This document shows positions 1-7,075 of a stretch of DNA of 10,926 nucleotides, in pieces (the stretch's first letter is position 1; every line of letters starts with the position of its first letter). The position numbers and the translations under genes are program-made. This stretch comes from Alphaproteobacteria bacterium (GTDB lineage Bacteria > Pseudomonadota > Alphaproteobacteria > SP197), in NCBI GenBank assembly GCA_022822575.1, contig JAJEBJ010000129.1, forward strand, positions 1 through 10,926, written 5' to 3'. The notes beneath the pieces were generated by a model. That model was given only the letters and a program-made list of their open reading frames with translations, was not told the origin of the DNA and ran no database searches.

Positions 1-756
1 GGCAAGGTCCTGAGGCAATGCACGATGATTGCGTTCGGGGGCGCAGGTCCCCTGCATGCCTGTCGCATGGCGGAAAAGCTGGGCATCCGGCGTGTCGTCA
101 TTCCGCTCCACCCCGGCGTCGGTTCCGCCGTCGGCATGCTGCGCGCACCGGTCGCATTCGAGGTCGTGCGCAGCCGCTACATGACACTGGCCACGTTCGA
201 TGCTGCGGTGGTGGCAGGTATCTACTCCTCCATGGCCGAAGAGGCATCGGCCATCGTCCGCCAGGGAGCAGGACATGTCCCCCTCGAGGAACGCCGCAGC
301 TGTTTCATGCGCTACCTCGGACAGGGCCACGAAATCGAGGTTCCCGTCAGTGGCGGGACAATCGACGATGGCGAAAGGAAGGCCCTGCAGGCGGCATACG
401 ATGATGAGTATGCCCGGCAGTACTCCCGCAGCGTGCCGGGAATGGACGTCGAGATTCTCGGCTGGAAACTCGTGGTGGCAGCGCCGCTGCCTGACGATCC
501 GGAAACGGTGATGACTGCCGCGAAAGACGAAGGGGCAGCAGATTCGCCACGGCGCCACGTTGTCGACCCCGCCACCGGAGAGATGATGGATGTGCCGGTC
601 TTCGGCAGGGAGTCGCTGGCCCCCGGTGCCGTCTTCGAGGGCCCCTGCATCATCACCGAAGGACAGACCACCACAGTGGTCACGGCGTCATTCCACGGAC
701 GGATCGACCGCCACGGATACATCGTTCTCGAGGCCAGGGAGGCAACCCCGTCATGA
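1..756 (+). CDS. hyuA: Hydantoinase/5-oxoprolinase A subunit, C-terminal part (5' end outside window)
   Basis: This is the 3' end of a HyuA-type gene. The frame is open from base 1, so the 251 visible residues are only the C-terminal third of a protein that is normally about 650-700 residues. The family motif AFGGAGPLHA lies at residues 11-20 of the visible part, followed by the usual GVGSAVGMLRAP stretch. This family (N-methylhydantoinase A / 5-oxoprolinase / acetone carboxylase) carries the ATP-binding ASKHA-like half and, with HyuB, opens cyclic amides such as hydantoins or 5-oxoproline using ATP in the cytoplasm. The stop overlaps the start of the B-subunit gene in an ATGA (753-756), so the two are translationally coupled. 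The substrate cannot be read from the sequence. The family call is firm; the choice between hydantoin, oxoproline or another amide is open. Confidence 0.9.
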   Translation, partial: GKVLRQCTMIAFGGAGPLHACRMAEKLGIRRVVIPLHPGVGSAVGMLRAPVAFEVVRSRYMTLATFDAAVVAGIYSSMAEEASAIVRQGAGHVPLEERRSCFMRYLGQGHEIEVPVSGGTIDDGERKALQAAYDDEYARQYSRSVPGMDVEILGWKLVVAAPLPDDPETVMTAAKDEGAADSPRRHVVDPATGEMMDVPVFGRESLAPGAVFEGPCIITEGQTTTVVTASFHGRIDRHGYIVLEAREATPS

Positions 757-2423
757 GCGACGCGCTCGAGAGAATTCACCTCCAGATCATGTGGGATCGT
801 CTCGTCTCGGTTGTCGAGGAGCAGGGCCAGACACTGATGCGCGCCGCGTTCAGTCCCATCGTGCGCGAGTCGGGTGACATCTCAGCGGGTATCTTCGATC
901 TCGAGGGACGCATGATGGCCCAGGCGGTGACGGGCACACCAGGCCACATCAACACCATGGCGGCCTCGGTCCGTCACCTGATCCGCCACTTTCCACCGGG
1001 TGAAGCTTGTCCCGGCGACCTCTGGATAACCAACGATCCCTGGATTGGGGCCGGGCACCTCAACGACTTTGTGCTGGTCAAACCGTGTTTCCTCGATGGC
1101 AATGTGGTTGGCCTCAATGCCTGCACCTCACACCTCGCCGACATCGGCGGCAGGAGCTTCGGTCCCGACGCCGCCGACGTTCACGAGGAAGGCATGTTCA
1201 TCCCGCCCATGAAGCTCATCGAAGGCGGCACAATCAACCGCACGCTGATGACTCTCCTCAGGGCCAACAGCCGGGTTCCGGTGCAGAACGAGGGTGATCT
1301 CTACGCTCTCATCGCCTGCTGCGAAGTGGGTGAGGAACGGCTTGGTGACATGATGCGCGAATTCGCCCTGACGTCGCTCGACGGCCTTTCGGAGCACATC
1401 ATCAGCACGTCGCGCGAGGCGACCCGGGAGCGCCTTCGCTCCTGGCCTTCCGGAACCTGGTCGAACGAGATGATGGTCGACGGCTACGAGTTCGAGATCA
1501 GGATTGCCGCCCGACTCACCATTGCCGATGGTGCCCTCGCAATCGACTTCGCCGGCAGTTCGCCGGCATCCCGATACGGCATCAACTGCCCCCTGACCTA
1601 CTCCCAAGCCTATACGGTGTTCGGTCTGAAGTGCGTCATTGCGCCCGATATCCCCAACAATGCCGGAGCCCTGGAGCCGTTTTCCGTCCTGGCTCCGGAA
1701 GGCTCGATCATGAACGCCACCAAACCGGCTCCCGTGGTCATGCGCCACATCGTTGGACAACTGCTTCCCGATGCGGCCCTGGGCTGTCTGCACAGGGCGC
1801 GGCCCGGAAGTGTGCCGGCTGAAGGGACATCCGTGCTCTGGGATCTTCCCCTGCGGGGTGGCTTCGGAATCTACCATTCCAGCGGGCAGACGCGCTTCGC
1901 CCTCGAGATGGTCCACAACGGCGGCACCGGCGCCCGCCCCTCGAGTGACGGTCTCGATGCGACTGCCTTTCCATCCGGTGTCATCGGAACCCAGGTCGAA
2001 CTGGCTGAATCCGTCGCTCCGCTCATCGTCTGGCGCCGCGAATTGCGCCCCGATTCAGGCGGCGCCGGACGCTATCGCGGCGGCCACGGACAGATCATCG
2101 AGGTTGGTTCGTCCGAGAATGCAACCCTCCAGCTGGCGGCAGCACTCGACAGGATCACCTATCCGCCGCGGGGCCGGGAGGGCGGCCACGACGGCGCTCG
2201 CGGCATCCTGCGCCTGTCTTCGGGACGACCGCTCAACGGCAAGGGCGAACAGGACATTCCCCCGGACGAGACGCTCCGGATGGAATCGCCTGGCGGTGGC
2301 GGTTACGGCGATCCGGCAGCACGGGATCCGGCCCTGATCGCCGCCGATCTCAGGAGCGGTCTCGTCACTCCTGCCGCCGCCAGGAGGGACTACGGGTTCC
2401 GCAGCGATCCCACATTGACCTGA
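753..2423 (+). CDS. hyuB: Hydantoinase/5-oxoprolinase B subunit
   Basis: A complete 556-residue HyuB-family protein, within the usual 520-600 range. Conserved landmarks appear in order: GHINTM near residues 64-69, NDPW at 94-97 and GAGHLND at 99-105 (the NDP..G.H..D signature), HLADIGG at 128-134, EEGMFIPP at 145-152, and the C-terminal SPGGGGYGDP block ending at residue 521. The ATG at 753 sits in an ATGA overlap with hyuA, and an AGGGAGG lies upstream inside the hyuA end. It forms the second half of the ATP-dependent amidohydrolase with HyuA. No signal peptide or membrane segment is seen, so it is cytoplasmic. Hydantoinase-type pairs occur near imino-acid catabolic genes, which suggests but does not prove a cyclic amide substrate related to the neighbouring pathway. 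Confidence 0.93.
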   Translation: MSDALERIHLQIMWDRLVSVVEEQGQTLMRAAFSPIVRESGDISAGIFDLEGRMMAQAVTGTPGHINTMAASVRHLIRHFPPGEACPGDLWITNDPWIGAGHLNDFVLVKPCFLDGNVVGLNACTSHLADIGGRSFGPDAADVHEEGMFIPPMKLIEGGTINRTLMTLLRANSRVPVQNEGDLYALIACCEVGEERLGDMMREFALTSLDGLSEHIISTSREATRERLRSWPSGTWSNEMMVDGYEFEIRIAARLTIADGALAIDFAGSSPASRYGINCPLTYSQAYTVFGLKCVIAPDIPNNAGALEPFSVLAPEGSIMNATKPAPVVMRHIVGQLLPDAALGCLHRARPGSVPAEGTSVLWDLPLRGGFGIYHSSGQTRFALEMVHNGGTGARPSSDGLDATAFPSGVIGTQVELAESVAPLIVWRRELRPDSGGAGRYRGGHGQIIEVGSSENATLQLAAALDRITYPPRGREGGHDGARGILRLSSGRPLNGKGEQDIPPDETLRMESPGGGGYGDPAARDPALIAADLRSGLVTPAAARRDYGFRSDPTLT

Positions 2424-2539
2424 CGTGTGCGGATGTCAGTGCAGCGAGAATCAGCCTTTGCGGTTTCTACCGCCCAACAGCTACTCCGTCGTCATCGGTA
2501 CGGCCATGGCAAGCCCCTCTATCCATCGAAGGGACTGAC

Positions 2540-2686
2540 ATGAACCAACCGACCGTCATTGGTGCCGCCTGCAGCGACTATGTCCGGACGGTACGCCTCG
2601 TCCTGACGGAGAAGAACGTCTCCTGCCATCTCGTCGACATCGAACGGCAAGGCCATCGAATCGAGCACAGTCACAAGTCCATGTGA
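2540..2686 (+). pseudogene. Glutathione S-transferase N-terminal fragment
   Basis: A 48-codon frame starts at ATG 2540 behind GAAGGGA (2528-2534), a good ribosome site. Its beginning, TVIGAACSDYVRTVRLVL, matches the first strand and helix of the GST thioredoxin-like domain (family pattern VIG...S.YVRTVR.AL.EK), followed by a second strand ending HLVDIE. A working GST has about 200 residues; this ends before the conserved P.G..P loop. In the +1 frame beginning at 2682 the reading continues as CEVLHPRGI, which faintly resembles the missing H-P-x-G segment, so a frameshift near 2683 followed by loss of the rest is plausible. Similarity stops at about the 3' end of the oppositely oriented regulator gene (2707). 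It is most likely a dead remnant, although a short peptide could still be made. Confidence 0.6.
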
Positions 2687-2706
2687 GGTGCTTCACCCAA
2701 GAGGCA

Positions 2707-3426
2707 TCATGGATTGACCGCGGCCGTTCGATGCAGGGGAAAGTCGACCGTGTGGCGCGTTCCGAGGTAACTCAGAATTCGATTCGTCACCTGCTCAGTG
2801 TGTTCGTGAGCAAGGGTTTCCGCGAGGTCCGGATCACGCCTCTCGATCGCATCAACGATGCCGTCATGCTCCTGCGCGATGTCTTCCGGCAAGGCATCGT
2901 TGAGCGAATGGAAGTACACTCTGAGCGTCCGGCGACCCTCGTCCAGCAGACGCGTGTAAAGCCATGTGAAGTAGCGGTTCTTTCCGGCCTCGGCGATCGC
3001 CTTGTGGAAGTCGCGATTGGTCTCGATCATGGCAAGGGCATCGCCCGCTTTCCGTACCCGGTCGAATTCGCGGTTCATCTTCTTGATCGTGTTCAGGTCG
3101 TTCTCGGTACGATGCATGGCCGCCAGCCGGGTGGTGACCCGCTGCATCAGGTCGAGCGCATCGACATAGGCGGGAAACTCCTCGAGGTTGAGCGGCGAGA
3201 CGATGGCGCTCTTGTTGGGCAGGGTGCGGACCAGACCGTCGGCGGACAGACGAATGATCGCTTCGCGAACAGGCGAGCGCGAGACCGCATAGCGGGCGGC
3301 AATGCCGTTCTCGTCAAGCGGCGCTCCCGGCGCGAACGACATGTCGAGGATCTCCCTGCGAAGCGCATGGTAGATCTGCAGTGCGGCTTCGCCCCGGGCG
3401 CGCCTCTCCTTGCTCAACACCGTCAT
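2707..3426 (-). CDS. GntR-family transcriptional regulator, FCD (FadR/VanR-type) subfamily
   Basis: A 239-residue regulator. The N-terminal winged helix (residues 15-80) has the recognition-helix signature SRSPVREAIIRLSADGL at 49-65. The all-helical FCD effector domain spans about 85-218. Probable metal/effector ligands are N137, H141 (in NRDFH), H187 and H209; the 22-residue spacing of the last two matches characterised FCD proteins, and N137 stands where many members have Asp. The start is placed at ATG 3426 because AGGAGG lies 5 bases upstream; an in-frame ATG at 3456 has no such site. It is divergent from the ABC-importer operon, the usual arrangement for a local regulator whose effector is the imported substrate or a product. 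GntR-type regulators are known for hydroxyproline catabolism (HypR in Sinorhizobium). Repression versus activation cannot be read from the sequence. Confidence 0.92.
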   Translation of the reverse strand: MTVLSKERRARGEAALQIYHALRREILDMSFAPGAPLDENGIAARYAVSRSPVREAIIRLSADGLVRTLPNKSAIVSPLNLEEFPAYVDALDLMQRVTTRLAAMHRTENDLNTIKKMNREFDRVRKAGDALAMIETNRDFHKAIAEAGKNRYFTWLYTRLLDEGRRTLRVYFHSLNDALPEDIAQEHDGIVDAIERRDPDLAETLAHEHTEQVTNRILSYLGTRHTVDFPLHRTAAVNP

Positions 3427-3431
3427 GGCAT

Positions 3432-3437
3432 CCTCCT
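3432..3437 (-). promoter_or_regulatory. Ribosome binding site fixing the regulator start
   Basis: On the minus strand the sequence is a full AGGAGG, 5 bases before ATG 3426. It decides this start over the longer frame beginning at 3456, which would add ten residues not typical of the family. Confidence 0.75.
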
Positions 3438-3498
3438 GTCGCCCTGCTGAATACACCGTGCCGGATGCCGATGTCGCAGGACGTGCAGGACTAGGGAC

Positions 3499-3526
3499 AC
3501 TATCCGATTGCCTGCGGCGGTGTCAC
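3499..3526 (-). promoter_or_regulatory. Candidate promoter for the GntR regulator
   Basis: Reading the minus strand, GTGACA (3526-3521) and GATAGT (3504-3499) are separated by 16 bases and lie about 75 bases upstream of the regulator start. Each hexamer keeps most consensus positions, but in a GC-rich genome such matches are not rare, so this is a candidate only. Confidence 0.3.
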
Positions 3527-3742
3527 TAAAGCGCTCCGTGCGGCACGGCGCCGTGGCCCGGAATTCAGCCGAGCAGTCGTGTCGCGCGATCCGTCGCTGC
3601 AGCGGCCGGGCGCGGAGGACGCACGCCGTCACGCCGAACCGTCCGGGTCTTCAATGTCCGAAAATCCCTTGCTTCGAGCCACGCGGTCTCGTTCCTCCCC
3701 CTCCGGATCACAATCCGCGGCATTCGTAGAACTCAACAGCGA

Positions 3743-3754
3743 CCTGGCGCCAGG
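3743..3754. repeat. Perfect 12-bp palindrome CCTGGCGCCAGG
   Basis: The twelve bases are identical on both strands and lie 17 bases upstream of the TTGACT box of the importer promoter candidate, a position suited to a dimeric activator or a second operator. No named site is recognised. Confidence 0.45.
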
Positions 3755-3771
3755 CCCGGCGGCGAAATGCC

Positions 3772-3798
3772 TTGACTTTGCATACACGTTGTATGGAA
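3772..3798 (+). promoter_or_regulatory. Candidate importer promoter with overlapping operator
   Basis: TTGACT (3772-3777) is a near-consensus -35 box. It is followed directly by an inverted repeat with 9-bp arms, TTGCATACA (3778-3786) and TGTATGGAA (3790-3798), one mismatch, around a 3-bp CGT spacer. The core CATACA/TGTATG is perfect. A protein bound here would cover the promoter spacer, the classic place for a repressor. The -10 box is poor: TATGGA comes too early (14-base spacing) and GAACAT (18-base spacing) is weak. The divergent GntR/FCD protein is the obvious candidate to bind. The first eight bases of the left arm recur at 10895-10902 in the other promoter region of the window. Confidence 0.5.
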
Positions 3799-3874
3799 CA
3801 TGGGGTGCCTCTGCAACTGACCCCTCTGGGCCTCGCTCCAATGAGGGCAGGACGATCAATAGGGAGTATGGACT

Positions 3875-4690
3875 ATGAAACGTGGATATCTCGCTCCGGT
3901 AGCGGCCGCTGCCGTGTTTTTCTCTCTTGCGGCCGCTGAGGACGCCAGAGCCGACAAGCTGGATGACATCATCAACGACGGTGTCGTGCGTTGCGCGGTC
4001 GTTCTCGATTTCCCGCCCATCGGGTATCGCGACGAGAACAACGAACCTGCCGGGTTCGATGTCGAGTACTGCAAGGATCTGGCTGCCGCGCTCGAGGTCG
4101 ATTACGAGCTTCTGCCCGTGACCTGGGCCGAGCGTCTGCCCTCGATCGTGACGAATCGCGCGGACGTCGTGTTCGGCGGTACCTCGGATTCGCTCGAGCG
4201 GGCAAAGACGGTCGGCTTTACGATCCCGTACGCCATCTACTACGCTCAGGCCGTGGTCGGGGTCGATTCCGGTGTCGTGACCTTCGAGGATCTGAAGGGC
4301 AAGCGTGTCGCCGCTGCGGTCGGGACCATTCCTGAACAGGAATACCTGAAGTATGCGGAGGAATGGGGTGTGGAACACCTCTATCAGGGATACCAGAGCG
4401 AGAACGAAGTGTTCCTCGCGGTAGCCCAGGGAAAGGCGGACGTCGGCATCACGACCAACACGGCCGTCAAGCCCATTGCCGCGCAGTATGACACCGTGAT
4501 CGCCGGGCCCCGCATGCCCTGGACGACGGACTACACGTCGGTGGTGGCGCCGCGCAAGGACTTCGGATGGATCAACTATCTGAATCTCTTCATCACCCAC
4601 CAGGTGCGCTCAGGCCGCTATCAGGAACTCTGGGGCCGGTTCGTGGGTGGCGAGGCGCCGGAACTGCGAATTCCCGGGGTGATGTACTAA
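3875..4690 (+). CDS. Amino-acid ABC transporter substrate-binding protein (family 3, periplasmic)
   Basis: A 271-residue solute-binding protein of the polar-amino-acid (HisJ/GlnH, SBP_bac_3) family. A signal peptide is clear: basic MKRG, a hydrophobic stretch to about residue 21, and probable cleavage after ARA (24-26), giving a mature protein starting DKLDD. Typical landmarks follow: the strand RCAVVLDFPPIGY, EPAGFDVEYCKDLA at 58-70, and SLERAKTVGFTIPY at 106-119, whose R109 is in the position that usually pairs with the ligand carboxylate. The start is ATG 3875, with AGGGAG 8 bases upstream. It is first in an operon with two permeases and an ATPase. The ligand is inferred from context: an imino acid such as hydroxyproline or proline, or a related cationic or betaine form. 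Family call firm; ligand unproven. Confidence 0.92.
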   Translation: MKRGYLAPVAAAAVFFSLAAAEDARADKLDDIINDGVVRCAVVLDFPPIGYRDENNEPAGFDVEYCKDLAAALEVDYELLPVTWAERLPSIVTNRADVVFGGTSDSLERAKTVGFTIPYAIYYAQAVVGVDSGVVTFEDLKGKRVAAAVGTIPEQEYLKYAEEWGVEHLYQGYQSENEVFLAVAQGKADVGITTNTAVKPIAAQYDTVIAGPRMPWTTDYTSVVAPRKDFGWINYLNLFITHQVRSGRYQELWGRFVGGEAPELRIPGVMY

Positions 4691-4719
4691 TCCCATCCGT
4701 CATCTTCAGCCGCGACCGA

Positions 4720-4737
4720 TGCACCACCGCCGGTGCA
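4720..4737 (+). other. Small stem-loop after the binding-protein gene
   Basis: TGCACC (4720-4725) and GGTGCA (4732-4737) pair perfectly around a 6-base loop. It lies just upstream of the larger hairpin and may add to mRNA protection. The stem is short, so it may be chance. Confidence 0.3.
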
Positions 4738-4765
4738 ACCGGCCATCGCGGCGTGTTCGTGATCG

Positions 4766-4794
4766 GGGCGGGGAACCCGGGAGGTTCCCCGCCC
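4766..4794 (+). terminator. Strong stem-loop between binding-protein and permease genes (attenuator or 3' protector)
   Basis: A perfect 12-bp stem, GGGCGGGGAACC (4766-4777) with GGTTCCCCGCCC (4783-4794), encloses a 5-base loop. There is no T-run after it, so it is not a classic complete terminator. Its place, 75 bases after the binding-protein stop and 86 bases before the permease start, is where ABC operons often carry hairpins that block 3' exonucleases or terminate partially, so that far more binding protein than membrane protein is made. Confidence 0.65.
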
Positions 4795-4867
4795 ACTTCC
4801 GCACCAGTGGCACAAATCAAGGCTTTGGTCCGATAATGTGACAAAGGCTGCGGCCGCGACGGTTGGC

Positions 4868-4873
4868 GGGAGG
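4868..4873 (+). promoter_or_regulatory. Ribosome binding site fixing a GTG start for the first permease
   Basis: GGGAGG lies 7 bases before GTG 4881. A longer in-frame reading from TTG 4863 would place this site inside the gene and add six residues not typical of permease N-termini, so the GTG is preferred. Confidence 0.65.
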
Positions 4874-4880
4874 CGACCAG

Positions 4881-5540
4881 GTGGACTACACCTTTCATTG
4901 GCGACCTGTGTTCCGGAAACTCCCGGACCTGCTCGAAGCGGCGCTCGTGACGCTCGAAGTGGCCGTGTTGTCAATGTTGATCGGTATCCTGATCGGTCTC
5001 GTCCTGGCGTTGATCCGAATGTCGGGCCGCCGTTCGACGGTCTGGTTCGCGGTTGGCTGGATCGAGATCGCACGCAACACGCCTGCGTTGCTGCAGCTCT
5101 TCTTCTTCGGCTTCGGCCTCGGCGCATTCGGGTTTCACTTGAGCCCCTACATGATCGTTCTGTGCGGGCTCTCGTTCAACAACGCAGGCTATCTTGCCGA
5201 AAACTTCCGTGGCGGCTTCAATGCCATCCCCGATACTCAGTACCGTGCGGCGCGCTCGCTCGGCATGACCGCAATCCAGACATATGTCCGCATCATCATT
5301 CCGCAGGTCTTCCGTATCGTCTATTACCCCATGACCAACCAGATGGTATGGGCGGTGTTGATGAGTTCTCTCGGCATGCTCGTCGGATTCCGCGAACTGA
5401 CCGGAGAAACCCAGTTTCTCGCTTCCAAGACATTCCGCATATTCGAGTACTTCCTGTTCACCGCCGCCATCTACTACGGGCTGGTCAAGATCATCCTCGG
5501 TGCGTCCAGGCTGATCGCCTGGCGCCTGTTCCGGTATTGA
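4881..5540 (+). CDS. Polar amino-acid ABC transporter permease (first)
   Basis: A 219-residue inner-membrane permease of the HisMQ type, translated from GTG 4881 (MDYTFHWRPVF). About five hydrophobic segments are visible, at roughly residues 20-46, 56-84, 88-108, 150-170 and 186-206. The family stretch ARNTPALLQLFF is at 64-75, and the cytoplasmic EAA loop that docks on the ATPase is at about 115-142 (AIPDTQYRAARSLGMT...IIIPQ, with the invariant Gly at 128). It pairs with the next gene to form the translocation pore. The 190-base gap from the binding-protein gene carries a strong hairpin; the gap to the second permease is 12 bases, so those two are co-translated. The length is normal for the family and nothing seems missing. 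Confidence 0.93.
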   Translation: MDYTFHWRPVFRKLPDLLEAALVTLEVAVLSMLIGILIGLVLALIRMSGRRSTVWFAVGWIEIARNTPALLQLFFFGFGLGAFGFHLSPYMIVLCGLSFNNAGYLAENFRGGFNAIPDTQYRAARSLGMTAIQTYVRIIIPQVFRIVYYPMTNQMVWAVLMSSLGMLVGFRELTGETQFLASKTFRIFEYFLFTAAIYYGLVKIILGASRLIAWRLFRY

Positions 5541-5552
5541 CGGAGCCGGTGA

Positions 5553-6224
5553 ATGTCCGAAGCCGACTCCATAGAGTTCTTCACCAGCTTCAGGGCGGAA
5601 GATATCTGGTTCCTGCTTGAGGCGGCCGGGCGAACCTTGCTGATCTCCGTGCTCGGAATCTCGGGCGGTACGGTCCTCGGCATCGTGTTCGGATGGCTGC
5701 TTTCGATCGGCCGCTGGTACGGTGCTGCGACACTCGGCTGGATTCTCGACGTCTTCCGCAGCGTGCCTCTGATCATCCAGCTTGTCCTGTTCTTCAACTT
5801 CTTCCCGATCGTCGGCTTTCCGCTTGACCCCTTCGGAGCGGGCACCCTGGTCCTGGTCATGTACACCAGCGCTCTCGTCGCTCAGGTTGCGCGCGGCGGC
5901 ATCGAGTCGGTGTCGGTCCTGACCCGCCGCGCGGCACGCTCCCTCGGCATGAACTACTGGCAGGACCTGCGCTACGTCGTCTGGCCAATCGGCATTCGTG
6001 CCGTGCTGCCCTCATGGACCGGCGTCGCACTCGGAGTCCTCAAGGACACGGCGCTTGTTTCCGTGCTTGGCTACATGGAACTGCTGCGCGCCTCCCAGAT
6101 CCTGATCACAAGAACGCAGGAACCTTTCCTCGTTCTGACGATCGTCGGTGCCTTCTACTTTGCACTCTCGTTCCCGATCGCCCGCTTTACCGAGCGGCTG
6201 GAGAGGAGATGGAGCCATGATTGA
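5553..6224 (+). CDS. Polar amino-acid ABC transporter permease (second)
   Basis: A 223-residue HisMQ-type permease starting at ATG 5553, with GGAG (5542-5545) 7 bases upstream. Hydrophobic segments are visible near residues 19-50, 56-84, 96-113, 150-175 and 190-210. RSVPLIIQLVLFF at 69-81 is the counterpart of the family FR.TPLLVQL.F stretch. The EAA loop is at about 117-150 (SVLTRRAARSLGMN, Gly at 132). KDTALVSVLGYMEL at 164-177 is the conserved block typical of this family. It overlaps the ATPase gene by 8 bases (6217-6224), so ATPase translation is coupled to it. With the preceding permease it makes a heterodimeric pore. Confidence 0.94.
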   Translation: MSEADSIEFFTSFRAEDIWFLLEAAGRTLLISVLGISGGTVLGIVFGWLLSIGRWYGAATLGWILDVFRSVPLIIQLVLFFNFFPIVGFPLDPFGAGTLVLVMYTSALVAQVARGGIESVSVLTRRAARSLGMNYWQDLRYVVWPIGIRAVLPSWTGVALGVLKDTALVSVLGYMELLRASQILITRTQEPFLVLTIVGAFYFALSFPIARFTERLERRWSHD

Positions 6225-6939
6225 ACTCGAAGGTGTACGCAAGTCGTTCGGTCCTCTCGAAGTGCTTCGCGGCATCGACCTCACCGTTCACAACGGTGAG
6301 GTCATCAGCATCATCGGCGCCAGCGGATCGGGCAAATCGACCCTGCTCTATTGCATCAACGGGCTCGAACCGATCCAGGGCGGGCGGATCCTTGTCGACG
6401 GCGAGGACGTGCATGGACGCAACACCAACCTCAACAGGTTGCGGCAGCGTCTCGGAATGGTGTTCCAGCAATGGAATTCGTTTCCGCACCTTACGGCCCT
6501 GGAAAACGTCGCTCTCGCGCCCAGGATCGTGAAGAAGAAGTCGCGTGGCGAATCCCGCCAGATCGCCAGGGCACAACTCGAGCACGTAGGGCTGGGGGAC
6601 AAACTCGACGTCTATCCCTCAAGGCTGTCGGGCGGCCAGCAGCAACGCCTGGCGATCGCACGGGCGCTGGCCATGGAACCGGACTACATGCTGTTCGACG
6701 AGGCAACCTCGGCGCTGGACCCGGAACTGGTGGGAGAGGTCCTCGACACGATGCGGCTGCTCGCCGACGAAGGAGCGACGATGATCTGCGTCACCCATGA
6801 AATGGGCTTCGCGCGCGACGTGTCCGACCGGGTCGCTTTTGTCGACGAAGGCCGGATAGAGGAGATCGGCCCGCCGTCCCAGATATTTGGTGCGGCGCTA
6901 TCGGAAAAGACGCAGCGTTTCCTCGCCAAGGTGCGATGA
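6217..6939 (+). CDS. Polar amino-acid ABC transporter ATP-binding protein
   Basis: A 240-residue ATPase with all motifs intact: Walker A GASGSGKST at 34-42, Q-loop Q84, signature LSGGQQQR at 137-144, Walker B MLFDE at 158-162, D-loop SALD at 165-168 and switch H194. The length and the THEMGFARDVSDRV segment are typical of the HisP/GlnQ group. The start is ATG 6217, overlapping the permease end by 8 bases, with AGGAG at 6204-6208 inside the permease gene. A longer in-frame reading from 6148 would run through the permease C-terminus and is rejected. It hydrolyses ATP on the cytoplasmic face to drive uptake by the two permeases and binding protein encoded upstream. Confidence 0.96.
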   Translation: MIELEGVRKSFGPLEVLRGIDLTVHNGEVISIIGASGSGKSTLLYCINGLEPIQGGRILVDGEDVHGRNTNLNRLRQRLGMVFQQWNSFPHLTALENVALAPRIVKKKSRGESRQIARAQLEHVGLGDKLDVYPSRLSGGQQQRLAIARALAMEPDYMLFDEATSALDPELVGEVLDTMRLLADEGATMICVTHEMGFARDVSDRVAFVDEGRIEEIGPPSQIFGAALSEKTQRFLAKVR

Positions 6940-6961
6940 CCTCCAAACCTTGCCTTGCGGA

Positions 6962-6980
6962 CCCGCCACGGTAGGGCGGG
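6962..6980 (+). other. Stem-loop between the ATPase gene and the enolase-superfamily gene
   Basis: CCCGCC (6962-6967) pairs with GGCGGG (6975-6980) over a 7-base loop, 22 bases after the ATPase stop. No T-run follows, so readthrough into the 7076 gene is likely. The remaining gap, to 7075, shows no clear promoter; GGAG at 7065-7068 serves the next gene. Confidence 0.4.
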
Positions 6981-7075
6981 CGGTTGCCGCGACGTCATGG
7001 TGGAGAACAGGCCGCCTGCGCGAACTTCTCGGGAATGTGCGCTGAAGGTGTGTCAGGACAACATGGAGCCGGATT

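Larger units (their letters stand above)
3427..3874. promoter_or_regulatory. Divergent intergenic control region between regulator and ABC importer
   Basis: These 448 bases carry no credible gene; the short frames on both strands have low-complexity Arg/Pro/Ser translations and no ribosome sites. The region holds symmetric elements: an imperfect hairpin CGGAT-caca-ATCCG at 3704-3717, a perfect 12-bp palindrome at 3743-3754, and an operator-like inverted repeat at 3778-3798 abutting a TTGACT box at 3772-3777. A weaker leftward promoter candidate for the regulator lies at 3499-3526. The importer leader is about 75 bases long and contains AGGGAG at 3861-3866, 8 bases before the importer ATG. Confidence 0.6.

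Noticed and set aside
1128..1916. 262-codon minus-strand open frame
   Set aside because: Shadow of the hydantoinase B gene.
2460..2473. Small hairpin GCGGT-ttct-ACCGC after hyuB as a terminator
   Set aside because: Only a 5-bp stem and no T-run; too weak to call. The rest of 2424-2539 shows nothing else definite beyond the GST ribosome site.
2683..3450. 255-codon plus-strand open frame
   Set aside because: Antisense to the GntR regulator, which has a clear winged helix and ribosome site.
3427..3456. Longer start for the GntR regulator at ATG 3456
   Set aside because: No ribosome site in front of it, whereas ATG 3426 has AGGAGG at 5 bases.
3629..4600. 323-codon minus-strand open frame across the importer promoter
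   Set aside because: Antisense to the binding protein, which has a signal peptide and family motifs; no ribosome site or recognisable domain.
6148..6216. Longer start for the ABC ATPase
   Set aside because: Would extend over the permease C-terminus and precede the normal family N-terminus (MIELEGV) by 23 residues.
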